Translations under genes and position numbers: made by a program
The notes under the pieces: model-generated
What the model saw: the letters and a program-made list of their open reading frames with translations, nothing else
What the model was told of the DNA's origin: nothing
Database searches by the model: none
DNA from: Rhodothermales bacterium
Lineage (GTDB): Bacteria > Bacteroidota > Rhodothermia > Rhodothermales > JAHQVL01
Reading direction: 5' to 3'
DNA: 43,820 nucleotides
Assembly: GCA_034439735.1 (NCBI GenBank)
Contig: JAWXAX010000056.1
Coordinates: forward strand, 1 to 43,820
In this document: piece after piece, positions 1 through 7,785 of the stretch
Position numbering within the stretch: the first letter of the stretch is position 1
How the letters are laid out: every line of letters begins with the position of its first letter

Positions 1-190
1 AATGATACCGACATCCCCTAGAGACGCCAGGTATGGCGTCGCTACGACGAATGATACCGACATTCCCTAGAGACGCCAGGTATGGCGTCGCTACGACAAA
101 TGATACCGACATCCCCTAGAGACGCCAGGTATGGCGTCGCTACGACAAATGATACCGACATCCCCTAGAGACGCCAGGTATGGCGTCTCT
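1..190. repeat. Tandem array of a 49-bp hairpin-forming repeat (four copies, last one partial)
   Basis: Units begin at 1, 50, 99 and 148 and are nearly identical; copies differ at single bases such as C/T near position 64. Each unit contains the palindrome GACGCCA-GGTA-TGGCGTC. In the last unit (about 167-192) the stem lengthens to TAGAGACGCCA / TGGCGTCTCTA, 11 perfect pairs around a GGTA loop. In the first three units one base of that longer stem is mismatched. The array begins at the window edge, so it may continue to the left. It ends about 30 bp before the start of the dehydrogenase gene. There are no unique spacers, so it is not CRISPR. It looks like a REP-type or MITE-like intergenic repeat. 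Confidence 0.9.
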
Positions 191-217
191 ACCAGCGTAC
201 ATTCACCTGGACACCCC

Positions 218-3151
218 ATGCCCACCCCCACCGCCCTGCCCGATTTCCTCGCCGACCTCCGGCGCGTCGTCAACGGCGCGCTGCGCGACGACACCTACAG
301 CAAGATCCTGTACAGCACCGACGCCAGCATCTACCAGGCGATGCCGTACGGGGTGCTCATCCCGGAATCGTTCGAACACGTCCACGCGGCCGTCGAGCTG
401 GCGCATCGGTACGAGATCCCCATCCTGCCCCGGACAAGCGGCAGCAGCCTCGCCGGCCAGGCCGTCAACGAGGCGCTGGTGATCGACATGTCGCGCCACC
501 TGAATCGGGTGCTGGAGGTGAACACGGACGAGCACTGGGTGCGCTTGCAGCCGGGGATCGTGCTGGACGAACTCAACCTCCACCTCAAGCCGATGGGGCT
601 CCAGTTCGGGCCGGACCCGGCCAGCAGTAACCGGGCGGCCATGGGGGGGATCGTGTCCAACAACTCGACCGGCAGCCACTCGATCATGTACGGGATGACG
701 GCCGACCACGTGATGGAGATGGATGTCTTCCTGAGCGACGGAACTTCGGCCTACCTGGAGCCGCTGAGCGCCGCCGGCCTGGAAGAGCGTAAGCGCCGCG
801 CCGGCCTGGAGGGCGCCATCTACCGGCAGGTGTCCGACCTCGTGTCCGACCCCTCGAACAAGGGCGTCATCGAAGCCGGCACCCCGCGCCACTGGCGGCG
901 ATGCGGCGGGTATAATCTGGAGCGGCTGATCGACTCCACCTGCACGTATAAATGGCCCCGCGACAACCGGTTCAACCTGGCCCAGATGGTGTGCGGCGCG
1001 GAAGGGACGTTTGCGGTGATGAAGGAGATAAAACTCAACCTCGTCCCGCTCCCTAAAAAAACCGCCCTGGCCATCGTCCACTACAACAGCCTTTTCGAGG
1101 CGCTGCAGTCCGTACCGGTGCTGCTGGAGGTGAACCCGTCGGCCGTCGAGTTGCTCGACAACCTCGGCCTCACGATGTGCCGCGATGTGCCGTCCTACGC
1201 CCGCCTGCTCGACAGCTTCATCGAGGGCACGCCCAACTGCGTGCTCATCATGGAGTTCTGTGGGGAATCGGACGCGGAGTTGGCCGGCAAGATGGACGAG
1301 CTGAAGGCGCACGTCGCCCGACGGAAGATCGGGGTGACGGCCATCGTGCCGGCGCTCGACGCGCCGCGCCAGGCCAATGTGTGGACGGTGCGAAAGGTCG
1401 GCCTCGGCCTCATGATGAGCGTCAAGGGAGATTACAAGCCGATCCCGTTTATCGAGGACGCGGCGGTGCCCGTCGAGTACCTCGCCGAATACGTCACCAA
1501 AATCGAGAACTACTGCAACGACATCGGGACCAACGTAGCCTACTATGCTCACGCCAGCGTCGGGTGCATCCATATCCGCCCGATCATCAACACCAAACTC
1601 GCCGGCGAAGTAGCCAAACTGCCCGATATCGCCACCTTTTCGGTGGACCTCCTCAAGGGCTACGGCGGCTCCCTCTCCAGCGAACACGGCGACGGACGCG
1701 TCCGCAGCTGGCTCAACGAACGCTTCTTTGGAACCGATCTCTACCGCCTCTACCAACAGGCCAAACAGATCTTCGACCCCAAAAACCTGCTCAACCCGGG
1801 CAACGTCGTCAACGCCCCGTCGATCACGCAGGACCTGCGGTATGGCGCGGACTACCAGACGCTGCCGATCCGCGAGCACATCGACTTCAGCTCGGACCAT
1901 GGATTCGTTCGCGCGGTCGAGATGTGCAACGGCGCCGGCATCTGCCGCAAACGCACCACGGGTACGATGTGCCCGAGTTTTATGGTCACCCGCGAGGAAG
2001 AACACAGCACCCGCGGCCGCGCCAATGCGTTACGCAACGCGCTCTCCGGCCGGCTGCCCCACGAGGAGCTTACCAGCAAGCGTATGTACGAGGTGATGGA
2101 CCTCTGCATCGAGTGCAAGGCCTGTAAGGCCGAATGCCCGTCCTCGGTGGATATGGCGAAGATCAAGTTCGAATTCCTCGCCCAGTATTATAAAGCGAAC
2201 GGCACGCCACTTCGCGCGCGGCTCTTTGGCCAGATCCCGGCGCTGAGCCGGCTCTCCAGCGGGTGGCGCGCCCCCTTCGCCAACCTGGGCTCCCGCCTGG
2301 GCCCCATGAAATGGTCGATGGAAAAGCTGCTGGGCATCAGCCAGAAACGCACACTGCCGGCCTTCGCCCGGCAACCGTTTACGGCCTGGTTCAAACGGCA
2401 CAAGGCGCCAGCGCCGGCGACGCGTGGCACGGTGGTGCTGTTCAACGACACCTTCAACACCTACAACAGCCCCGAAGTGGCCATTGCCGCCACCGAGGTC
2501 CTCGAAGCCGCCGGCTACGAAGTCGTCTTGCCGGGCCACCGCTGTTGCGGCCGGCCGATGATTTCGAAAGGGCTGGTGGATGAAGCCCGCGCCGCCGCCC
2601 GTGAAACCGTAGACTTCCTGGCGCCCTTCGCCGAACGCGGTCTGCCGATCGTCGGCCTCGAACCCAGCTGCCTGCTCTCGTTGAAAGACGAGTACCTCTC
2701 GCTGCTCCCCGGAGACACAAAAGCGCGCGCCGTGGCAGACCATGCGATGTTATTCGAGGTATTTATCGCCCGCGAAGCCGCCGCCGGCCACCTGGACGGC
2801 GTCTTCTCCACCGATCCGCGCAAGACCCTGCTGCATGGCCACTGTCACCAGAAGTCGCTCGTCGGCACCGAACCCAGCAAAAAAGCCCTGGCCGTCGCCG
2901 GCTGCTCGGTCGATGAAGTGGACTCGGGCTGCTGCGGCATGGCCGGCTCGTTCGGCTACGAAGCCGAGCATTACGACCTCTCGATGCAGATGGCCGAACG
3001 GCGCCTCCTCCCCGCTGTCCGCGCCGCCAGCCCGGATACCGTCATCGTGGCCGCCGGCTTCAGCTGCCGGCACCAGATCAAAGACGGATCAGGCCGCGAA
3101 GCCCTCCATCCGGCGCAGGTGCTGCGAAACGCGCTGGAAAAGGCAAAATGA
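218..3151 (+). CDS. FAD-linked oxidase / 4Fe-4S / CCG-domain dehydrogenase (YdiJ-like, probable D-2-hydroxyacid dehydrogenase)
   Basis: A 977-residue three-part flavo-iron-sulfur enzyme. The N-terminal FAD-binding PCMH domain (about residues 15-250) carries the FAD loop PRTSGSSLAGQAV. A FAD-linked oxidase C-terminal domain follows, to about 520, with a HGDGRVR motif. A ferredoxin-like region has cysteines from about 570 and the cluster CIECKACKAEC at 630-640. Two CCG (heterodisulfide-reductase-like) modules follow, with HRCCGRP and SGCCGMAGSFGYE. This order and length match E. coli YdiJ (about 1,018 aa), a D-2-hydroxyglutarate dehydrogenase, and fused GlcD/GlcF-type oxidases. It probably oxidises a D-2-hydroxyacid and passes electrons to a membrane or soluble acceptor; the substrate is not visible. 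ATG 218 was chosen because the longer reading to 131 would translate the upstream DNA repeat. It stands alone, in convergent orientation to the next gene. Confidence 0.88.
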   Translation: MPTPTALPDFLADLRRVVNGALRDDTYSKILYSTDASIYQAMPYGVLIPESFEHVHAAVELAHRYEIPILPRTSGSSLAGQAVNEALVIDMSRHLNRVLEVNTDEHWVRLQPGIVLDELNLHLKPMGLQFGPDPASSNRAAMGGIVSNNSTGSHSIMYGMTADHVMEMDVFLSDGTSAYLEPLSAAGLEERKRRAGLEGAIYRQVSDLVSDPSNKGVIEAGTPRHWRRCGGYNLERLIDSTCTYKWPRDNRFNLAQMVCGAEGTFAVMKEIKLNLVPLPKKTALAIVHYNSLFEALQSVPVLLEVNPSAVELLDNLGLTMCRDVPSYARLLDSFIEGTPNCVLIMEFCGESDAELAGKMDELKAHVARRKIGVTAIVPALDAPRQANVWTVRKVGLGLMMSVKGDYKPIPFIEDAAVPVEYLAEYVTKIENYCNDIGTNVAYYAHASVGCIHIRPIINTKLAGEVAKLPDIATFSVDLLKGYGGSLSSEHGDGRVRSWLNERFFGTDLYRLYQQAKQIFDPKNLLNPGNVVNAPSITQDLRYGADYQTLPIREHIDFSSDHGFVRAVEMCNGAGICRKRTTGTMCPSFMVTREEEHSTRGRANALRNALSGRLPHEELTSKRMYEVMDLCIECKACKAECPSSVDMAKIKFEFLAQYYKANGTPLRARLFGQIPALSRLSSGWRAPFANLGSRLGPMKWSMEKLLGISQKRTLPAFARQPFTAWFKRHKAPAPATRGTVVLFNDTFNTYNSPEVAIAATEVLEAAGYEVVLPGHRCCGRPMISKGLVDEARAAARETVDFLAPFAERGLPIVGLEPSCLLSLKDEYLSLLPGDTKARAVADHAMLFEVFIAREAAAGHLDGVFSTDPRKTLLHGHCHQKSLVGTEPSKKALAVAGCSVDEVDSGCCGMAGSFGYEAEHYDLSMQMAERRLLPAVRAASPDTVIVAAGFSCRHQIKDGSGREALHPAQVLRNALEKAK

Positions 3152-3226
3152 AAAAGGCAAAAGGCAAAACGGTGTATTCTTTCGCCTAGTCGCCATCCTT
3201 CATGACCGTGTGCGAAGCACGCTCAC

Positions 3227-4036
3227 TTATGGCAGCCGCTCCAGCATCCGTCGGGCGATGACGCGGTTGCGGATGTCCTGCGTCGTGGAGGCCGGCAGGT
3301 CGAGCGAGGCGCGGAAGGCCTCGCCGGCGCGTTTCTGGTCGCCCATGCCCATATACGTCACGCCCAGCTCGTAGTACGCGAACGCAAAATCGGGGCGCAG
3401 CTCGATGGCTCGCAGCAGGGCGCGGACGGCTTCCTCCTTCGTGCCCGATGGGACGGCGCCAAATAATGCCCGGGCAAAGGTGCGCTCGATCCAGCTCAGA
3501 TCGGCCACCTCGCGCTGGAAGATCCCGTAGCTGACCTGGATATCGGGATCGTTTTCGTCCAGCTCGAGACCACGCTGGCAATACCGTTCGATGTGACGCC
3601 CGGTCTCGACCTTCTCTTTGCCACCGCGGAACAGCGCCAGCTTGCCGCGAGTCCGGATGAGGTGAAAATAGGTCTCGGCGCTGTCCGGATAGAGCCGCTC
3701 CAGAGCGTCGGCATACCCCATGGCCTCTTCGTACAACGACGCGGCGCGATCCATCTCCCCGTCCGCTTCCAGGTCCATCCCGAAATCCACGGTCGTCCGC
3801 GCTAGCCGCGCCAGCACATCAAACGACTCCGCGGCGACTTCGTACGCGGATACGAAAAGGGTATGCGCCTCATCGTTCTGGTACTGGGCATAAAGCGCGT
3901 CGCCGCGTTCGAGCAGCTGGTCGAGCGACGCCGGCCCGCTCTGCGCGGCCGTCGAACCGACGCCGGCGAGCATCATCATACCGGATAACATGCCAATACG
4001 CCAGGCGCGTACCAGAACGGTAGCAGTCGGAGACAT
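3227..4036 (-). CDS. Secreted TPR-like protein of unknown function
   Basis: The 269-residue product starts with a basic stretch and a hydrophobic segment ending in STAAQ, a likely Sec signal peptide for export to the periplasm. The mature part is helical and contains TPR-like repeats: a middle section around ALERLYPDSAETYFHLIRTRG, and a C-terminal pair around LLRAIELRPDFAFAYYELGVTYMGMGDQKRAGEAF (split here only by context, about residues 205-255). Such proteins usually act as scaffolds in envelope complexes; no enzymatic motif is visible. The start at 4036 was preferred to 4069 because it places the signal peptide near the N-terminus. The gene is convergent with the dehydrogenase gene and separated from the CHRD gene by two hairpins, so it is probably transcribed alone. 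Confidence 0.75.
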   Translation of the reverse strand: MSPTATVLVRAWRIGMLSGMMMLAGVGSTAAQSGPASLDQLLERGDALYAQYQNDEAHTLFVSAYEVAAESFDVLARLARTTVDFGMDLEADGEMDRAASLYEEAMGYADALERLYPDSAETYFHLIRTRGKLALFRGGKEKVETGRHIERYCQRGLELDENDPDIQVSYGIFQREVADLSWIERTFARALFGAVPSGTKEEAVRALLRAIELRPDFAFAYYELGVTYMGMGDQKRAGEAFRASLDLPASTTQDIRNRVIARRMLERLP

Positions 4037-4139
4037 ACGTGCAACAGTGTCGTAATTCCTTAAGTCCATCCAGCAGACGTAGGCAGCACCCTACTTTGTT
4101 GCGCAGTACGTCACAATCTGTAAAAAGGTAACAACGAGA

Positions 4140-4172
4140 GAAAGCCCCGGCCTGTTGCGTGCCGGGGCTTTC
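4140..4172 (-). terminator. Strong 12-bp hairpin, possible second terminator or leader structure
   Basis: The arms GAAAGCCCCGGC (4140-4151) and GCCGGGGCTTTC (4161-4172) pair perfectly around a 9-nt loop. On the minus strand the stem is followed by TCTCGTTGTT, only a weak U-tract. It lies about 270 bp beyond the CHRD stop and about 100 bp before the TPR gene start. It may back up the main terminator or act in the TPR leader. The strand is uncertain. Confidence 0.5.
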
Positions 4173-4378
4173 GGACACGATACGCACTGTCCCTGTTGCG
4201 TATCGCGGGTGGGGTTTCATGTTGATGGATAGGCAAGAAACAAAGCGGGTGCCGGCATTACCACCGTCATCTAAAACGTTAAAAATGCTGTTTTTGGGGC
4301 CATGATGCGGGATTCAGGAGTCAGCCGTTGTGCAAAACATCGACACCTGCCGCAGGCGAAGCAGTATCCCCCGATCAC

Positions 4379-4411
4379 AAAAAAGGGCTCGACGCCGAAG
4401 CGCCGAGCCCT
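4379..4411 (-). terminator. Rho-independent terminator of the CHRD gene
   Basis: Read on the minus strand, arms of 12 nt (4411-4400 and 4395-4384) close a TTCG tetraloop and run directly into six Ts (4384-4379). One pair is G-U when read as minus-strand RNA but would be A-C as plus-strand RNA. This shows that the hairpin serves the minus-strand transcript. It begins about 35 bp after the CHRD stop codon. Confidence 0.9.
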
Positions 4412-4445
4412 GAATCGGGGCGACCTGTCGCGCAGAGTCGATCGG

Positions 4446-7400
4446 TTACTTAATCAACACCATCCGTCCATTCGACACCGTGATGTCGTTCCCGACGGCG
4501 GCCTTCACCTGGTAGACGTACATCCCGGAGGCGAGCTCGGAGGCATCGATCCGGATCGCCTGATTGGCGCCGGGCGCAAACGCCTGTGCCGGCACGTGCA
4601 TCACCTGGCGCCCGAGCACGTCGTGGATCGTGACGTCGACCATCGCCTGGGCGGGAAGGTCGAAGATAACCGTGGTCGTCGGGTTAAACGGGTTCGGGAA
4701 GTTGCCCTGGAGGCGGAAGGCCTCCGGCAGCGCGCCCGGTTCGTCCGTGCTTGTCACCTCGCCGCGGGTAAGGATCACGGAGGCGGCAGGCCCGGTCACG
4801 CGGAAGTTGCCGTCCGTCGCGATGGCGCGGTGATAGAGGGTAGTAGACTGGTCGAGTTCCACGCCGGCGTCCAGCAGCAGGGTGTTCACATCGCCAAAGG
4901 TCGAGGCAAACACGGGCGCCTCGGTAGCGGCCTGGACAAGCAGCGTCTCGAATGCTTCATCCACAGCCAGCTGCCAGGTGTAGAACACCGGGTTGGCGTT
5001 GCGGTCGCCGCCGTTCCAGGCCGGCTCAAACGGCGTGTCGGGGTCGCCCACGACCACCACCGTCGCGCCATCGGCCGGCGCCGTGATCACGGGGTTATTC
5101 GGAGCCACGTTGCCGCTGGGCACCAGCTGGCCGCGCAGTTCGCCCGGGGCGTGGTCGCGGCTGTGGACGTTGACATAGTATAGACCATCCAGCAGGGCCA
5201 ATTTCTGTTCGGACGTGATGGACAACACGTTCTCGGCGGCCGGGAAGGTGCCGCTGAGGCTGTCGTCCGCGAGCGCCGAGGTGAGGACGAAGTCCACACT
5301 GCCGTTGGCATTAGCCGCCCCGGCATGCAGGTGCGCGCCCCCGGCGATGCCGACATTCAGCGCCGAACTGAGGTCCTTGAACGAGCCCGAGACGATCAGG
5401 CTCGTATCACCCAGCACGGCCAACACGGCGCCAGAGGCATTGCTATGGTCCGCAACCGATTGGCTGCCGCCATGGTGGGCGTGCGCCTTGCCCGGGGTGG
5501 AGGAGACCTGGTTATCGAACGCCAGATTCGCCTCGAACGGCCGGTAGCTGAGCGGGTGGATCTGCCCGCGCAGTTCGCCCGACGGCAGCGTATCCGTATG
5601 GACGTTGACGTAGTTGACGAGGGTGAGCAGGTTGGTCCGCACCTCCTCGGTGATGTCGAACACGTTGTCCGCCGCCGCGAAGGTGCCGTTCAGATCGTCC
5701 GGCGTCCGGGTAGCCGTCAGACCAATGGCGATGCTGCCGTTGGTGCCCAGGCCGCCGTCGTGGATGTGGGCGCCGCCGGCTACGTTTTCGTTGAAGCCGG
5801 AGGTCAGCCCGTTAAACGCGCCCGTGACGGTGAGTTTAGACCCGCTGATCTCCAGCATCGCGCCGCCGGTGGCCTGCGAGGTATTGGGCGATGACTGCGC
5901 ACGACCCGAAAGCACGGCGCGGAGGGGGACCGACCACGCCGGGATTACCTGACCACGCAGCTCGCCGGAGGCCTGGTACTGGGTGTGGATGTTCACGTAG
6001 TGGCCGCGCGCGAAGAGCGCGTCGATCGCCGAATCGTCCACTTCGAAAATATTAGACGCGGCTTCAAACACCCCGCTCAGTTCATCCGTCGCCCGGACAG
6101 AGGCGAGGCCATAGGCGATACTGCCCGACTGGCCGGCTAGGCCGCCGTGCAAGTGGGCGCCGCCGGCGACGTTCGGGTTGAAGGCGCCGCGCAATTCGCT
6201 GAAGCTGCCGTGTACGTGCAGGGAGCCGTCGTTTAGCTCCGCGATCACCGATCCTTTTCCCGCGCTGGCGTTGGCCGCCTCCGCGCTCGCCCCACTGAGG
6301 GCAGCGAGGAACGGCGTGCTGCCGGCGTCGATCATCTGACCGCGCAGCTCGCCGGAGGGCAGGTCGACCGTGTGGATGTTGGTGTAGATACCGCGGAGCC
6401 GGATCGCTTCAGCTTGCTCGGGTGCGATCTCGAACGTGTTGTCGGCCGCGGCGAACGTCACGCTGCGGTTGTCGTCGCCTATGGTAGCGACCAGACCCAC
6501 CTCGATGCTCCCGTTCTGGCCGGCCATGCCGGCATGCAGGTGGGCGCCACCCGCGACGTTCGGGTTGAAGTCGCTCGCCAGACCCGACAACGCGCCGCTC
6601 ACGGTGAGCGTCGTGCCCTCAAGCTCGGCGACGATCATACCGCGCCCGAGGGAGGTATTTCCTGGCATCTGACCGCTGCCGGAGAGCACGGATTTAAACG
6701 TCTCGGCCGCGGCGGAGACCATCTGGCCACGCAGTTCGCCACCGGGATTTCCCAGCGTGTGGATATTCATGTACAGGGCGCGGGCCGAGAGGCTCGCCAC
6801 CTGCTCCGGCGTCAGGGCGAATGTGTTGTTCGCCGCTTCAAACTGGCCACCGCGGTTGTCGCCATCGAGCGTAACGGTGAGACCAATCGCGATGCCGCCT
6901 CCCTGGCCGGCCAGGCCGTTGTGGAGGTGCGCGCCGCCGGCGACCGCCACGTTAAAGTCGGTCTCGAGACCGCTGAAGGTACCGGAGACCGTCAGCGTGG
7001 TATCCTCCAGAATGGCGTCGATGACGCCGGTCCCACGGCTCAGGACCCCGGGGCTCTGGCTTCCACCCGAAAGCATGGCGCGGTACAAGGTCGCGTTGGC
7101 GGCGCCGGGCGTTGGCGCCGATACGCGCCAGTTGCCGACAAAATCATCGCCCGTGGGAACGTACGACAGGCTTTGGCCAGACGCTGGAGCAGCGACAAAC
7201 GTGCCGGCTGTCCATTCGCTGGCGCCGACGGCGACGCTCTCCCGAAAATGGCCACCCGTGCCCCATTGCAGGTAGTCGACCATGCTATCGGAGTTGCTGA
7301 AGTCGCTGTTCGTATACAGGCCCACCTCGCCGTTCCCGTCGGGCGTGCCGTCGCCCATGGCATCGTCCAGACGTTCCCAGGCCACGACAAGAAAACCGCC

Positions 7401-7658
7401 AGCCGGAATCGTCGTTGACCCCGATAGCGCCGTCAGCGAAGAGAGAGCCGGGTACGCCGGAAAATTACAGAGTACATAACTGGACACATCGGCTTCGGCA
7501 GGGCCGGCATTGTACAGCTCCACCCATTTCGGCTGCTCGCCGAAATCGACACCATCAAACCCAATTTCGTTGATGATGACCTGTGCATGTGCGTCGCGCA
7601 GAGCGGGGGACAGCGCGAACAGGATAGCGATAAGCCAGAGTCGTAGCGTTCTTGTCAT
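4446..7658 (-). CDS. Secreted multidomain protein: lamin-tail domain, five CHRD repeats, Fn3-like module, T9SS sorting tail
   Basis: The 1,070-residue protein has a Sec signal peptide ending ALRDAHAQ at about residue 26. A lamin-tail-type domain follows (about 27-190, beginning VIINEIGFDGVDFGEQPKWVEL). Then come five CHRD-type domains spaced about 127 residues apart, starting near 193, 320, 447, 574 and 704. Each has an LSG-type opening, a GGAHLH-type core and an INIHT/VNVHT-PSGELRGQ end; the fifth is more divergent. An Fn3-like segment spans about 855-950. The last ~95 residues (GNFPNPFNPTT to the terminal MVLIK) form a type A T9SS sorting domain, implying export across the outer membrane and surface attachment or release. 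CHRD domains are known from chordin and many bacterial surface proteins; their ligand here is unknown. The gene lies 127 bp downstream of the TonB receptor and may be co-transcribed or separately promoted. Confidence 0.88.
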   Translation of the reverse strand: MTRTLRLWLIAILFALSPALRDAHAQVIINEIGFDGVDFGEQPKWVELYNAGPAEADVSSYVLCNFPAYPALSSLTALSGSTTIPAGGFLVVAWERLDDAMGDGTPDGNGEVGLYTNSDFSNSDSMVDYLQWGTGGHFRESVAVGASEWTAGTFVAAPASGQSLSYVPTGDDFVGNWRVSAPTPGAANATLYRAMLSGGSQSPGVLSRGTGVIDAILEDTTLTVSGTFSGLETDFNVAVAGGAHLHNGLAGQGGGIAIGLTVTLDGDNRGGQFEAANNTFALTPEQVASLSARALYMNIHTLGNPGGELRGQMVSAAAETFKSVLSGSGQMPGNTSLGRGMIVAELEGTTLTVSGALSGLASDFNPNVAGGAHLHAGMAGQNGSIEVGLVATIGDDNRSVTFAAADNTFEIAPEQAEAIRLRGIYTNIHTVDLPSGELRGQMIDAGSTPFLAALSGASAEAANASAGKGSVIAELNDGSLHVHGSFSELRGAFNPNVAGGAHLHGGLAGQSGSIAYGLASVRATDELSGVFEAASNIFEVDDSAIDALFARGHYVNIHTQYQASGELRGQVIPAWSVPLRAVLSGRAQSSPNTSQATGGAMLEISGSKLTVTGAFNGLTSGFNENVAGGAHIHDGGLGTNGSIAIGLTATRTPDDLNGTFAAADNVFDITEEVRTNLLTLVNYVNVHTDTLPSGELRGQIHPLSYRPFEANLAFDNQVSSTPGKAHAHHGGSQSVADHSNASGAVLAVLGDTSLIVSGSFKDLSSALNVGIAGGAHLHAGAANANGSVDFVLTSALADDSLSGTFPAAENVLSITSEQKLALLDGLYYVNVHSRDHAPGELRGQLVPSGNVAPNNPVITAPADGATVVVVGDPDTPFEPAWNGGDRNANPVFYTWQLAVDEAFETLLVQAATEAPVFASTFGDVNTLLLDAGVELDQSTTLYHRAIATDGNFRVTGPAASVILTRGEVTSTDEPGALPEAFRLQGNFPNPFNPTTTVIFDLPAQAMVDVTIHDVLGRQVMHVPAQAFAPGANQAIRIDASELASGMYVYQVKAAVGNDITVSNGRMVLIK

Positions 7659-7785
7659 AACATCCTCTTCGTGATTGACGTTGCTCGATTACGCCCTCCA
7701 TGGGATACGACTGGCTGAGGGGCTCGAACGATGGGTTTCCAGGGAGAAGTACGTGAACCTGGCGGAATGACTACACGGCAGGCAA

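Larger units (their letters stand above)
4070..4445. other. Intergenic region with two hairpins, no gene seen
   Basis: This 376-bp stretch lies between the stop of the CHRD gene and the start of the TPR gene, both on the minus strand. It holds the intrinsic terminator at 4379-4411 and a second strong hairpin at 4140-4172. I see no convincing small gene or promoter motif in the remainder. Confidence 0.7.

Noticed and set aside
1-190. CRISPR array
   Set aside because: Copies are directly adjacent with no unique spacers, and each unit is an internal hairpin.
203-2005. Long open frame opposite the dehydrogenase gene
   Set aside because: It has biased composition with no recognised domain or signal peptide, while the opposite strand encodes a complete enzyme. 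It is a GC-rich shadow frame.
3152-3226. A/G-rich GGCAAAA repeats and a small hairpin as a terminator after the dehydrogenase gene
   Set aside because: The stem is only 4-5 bp and no U-tract follows it. The repeats look like simple low-complexity sequence.
6372-7418. Plus-strand frame opposite the CHRD gene
   Set aside because: It runs against clear CHRD repeats and a lamin-tail domain and has no recognised motif.
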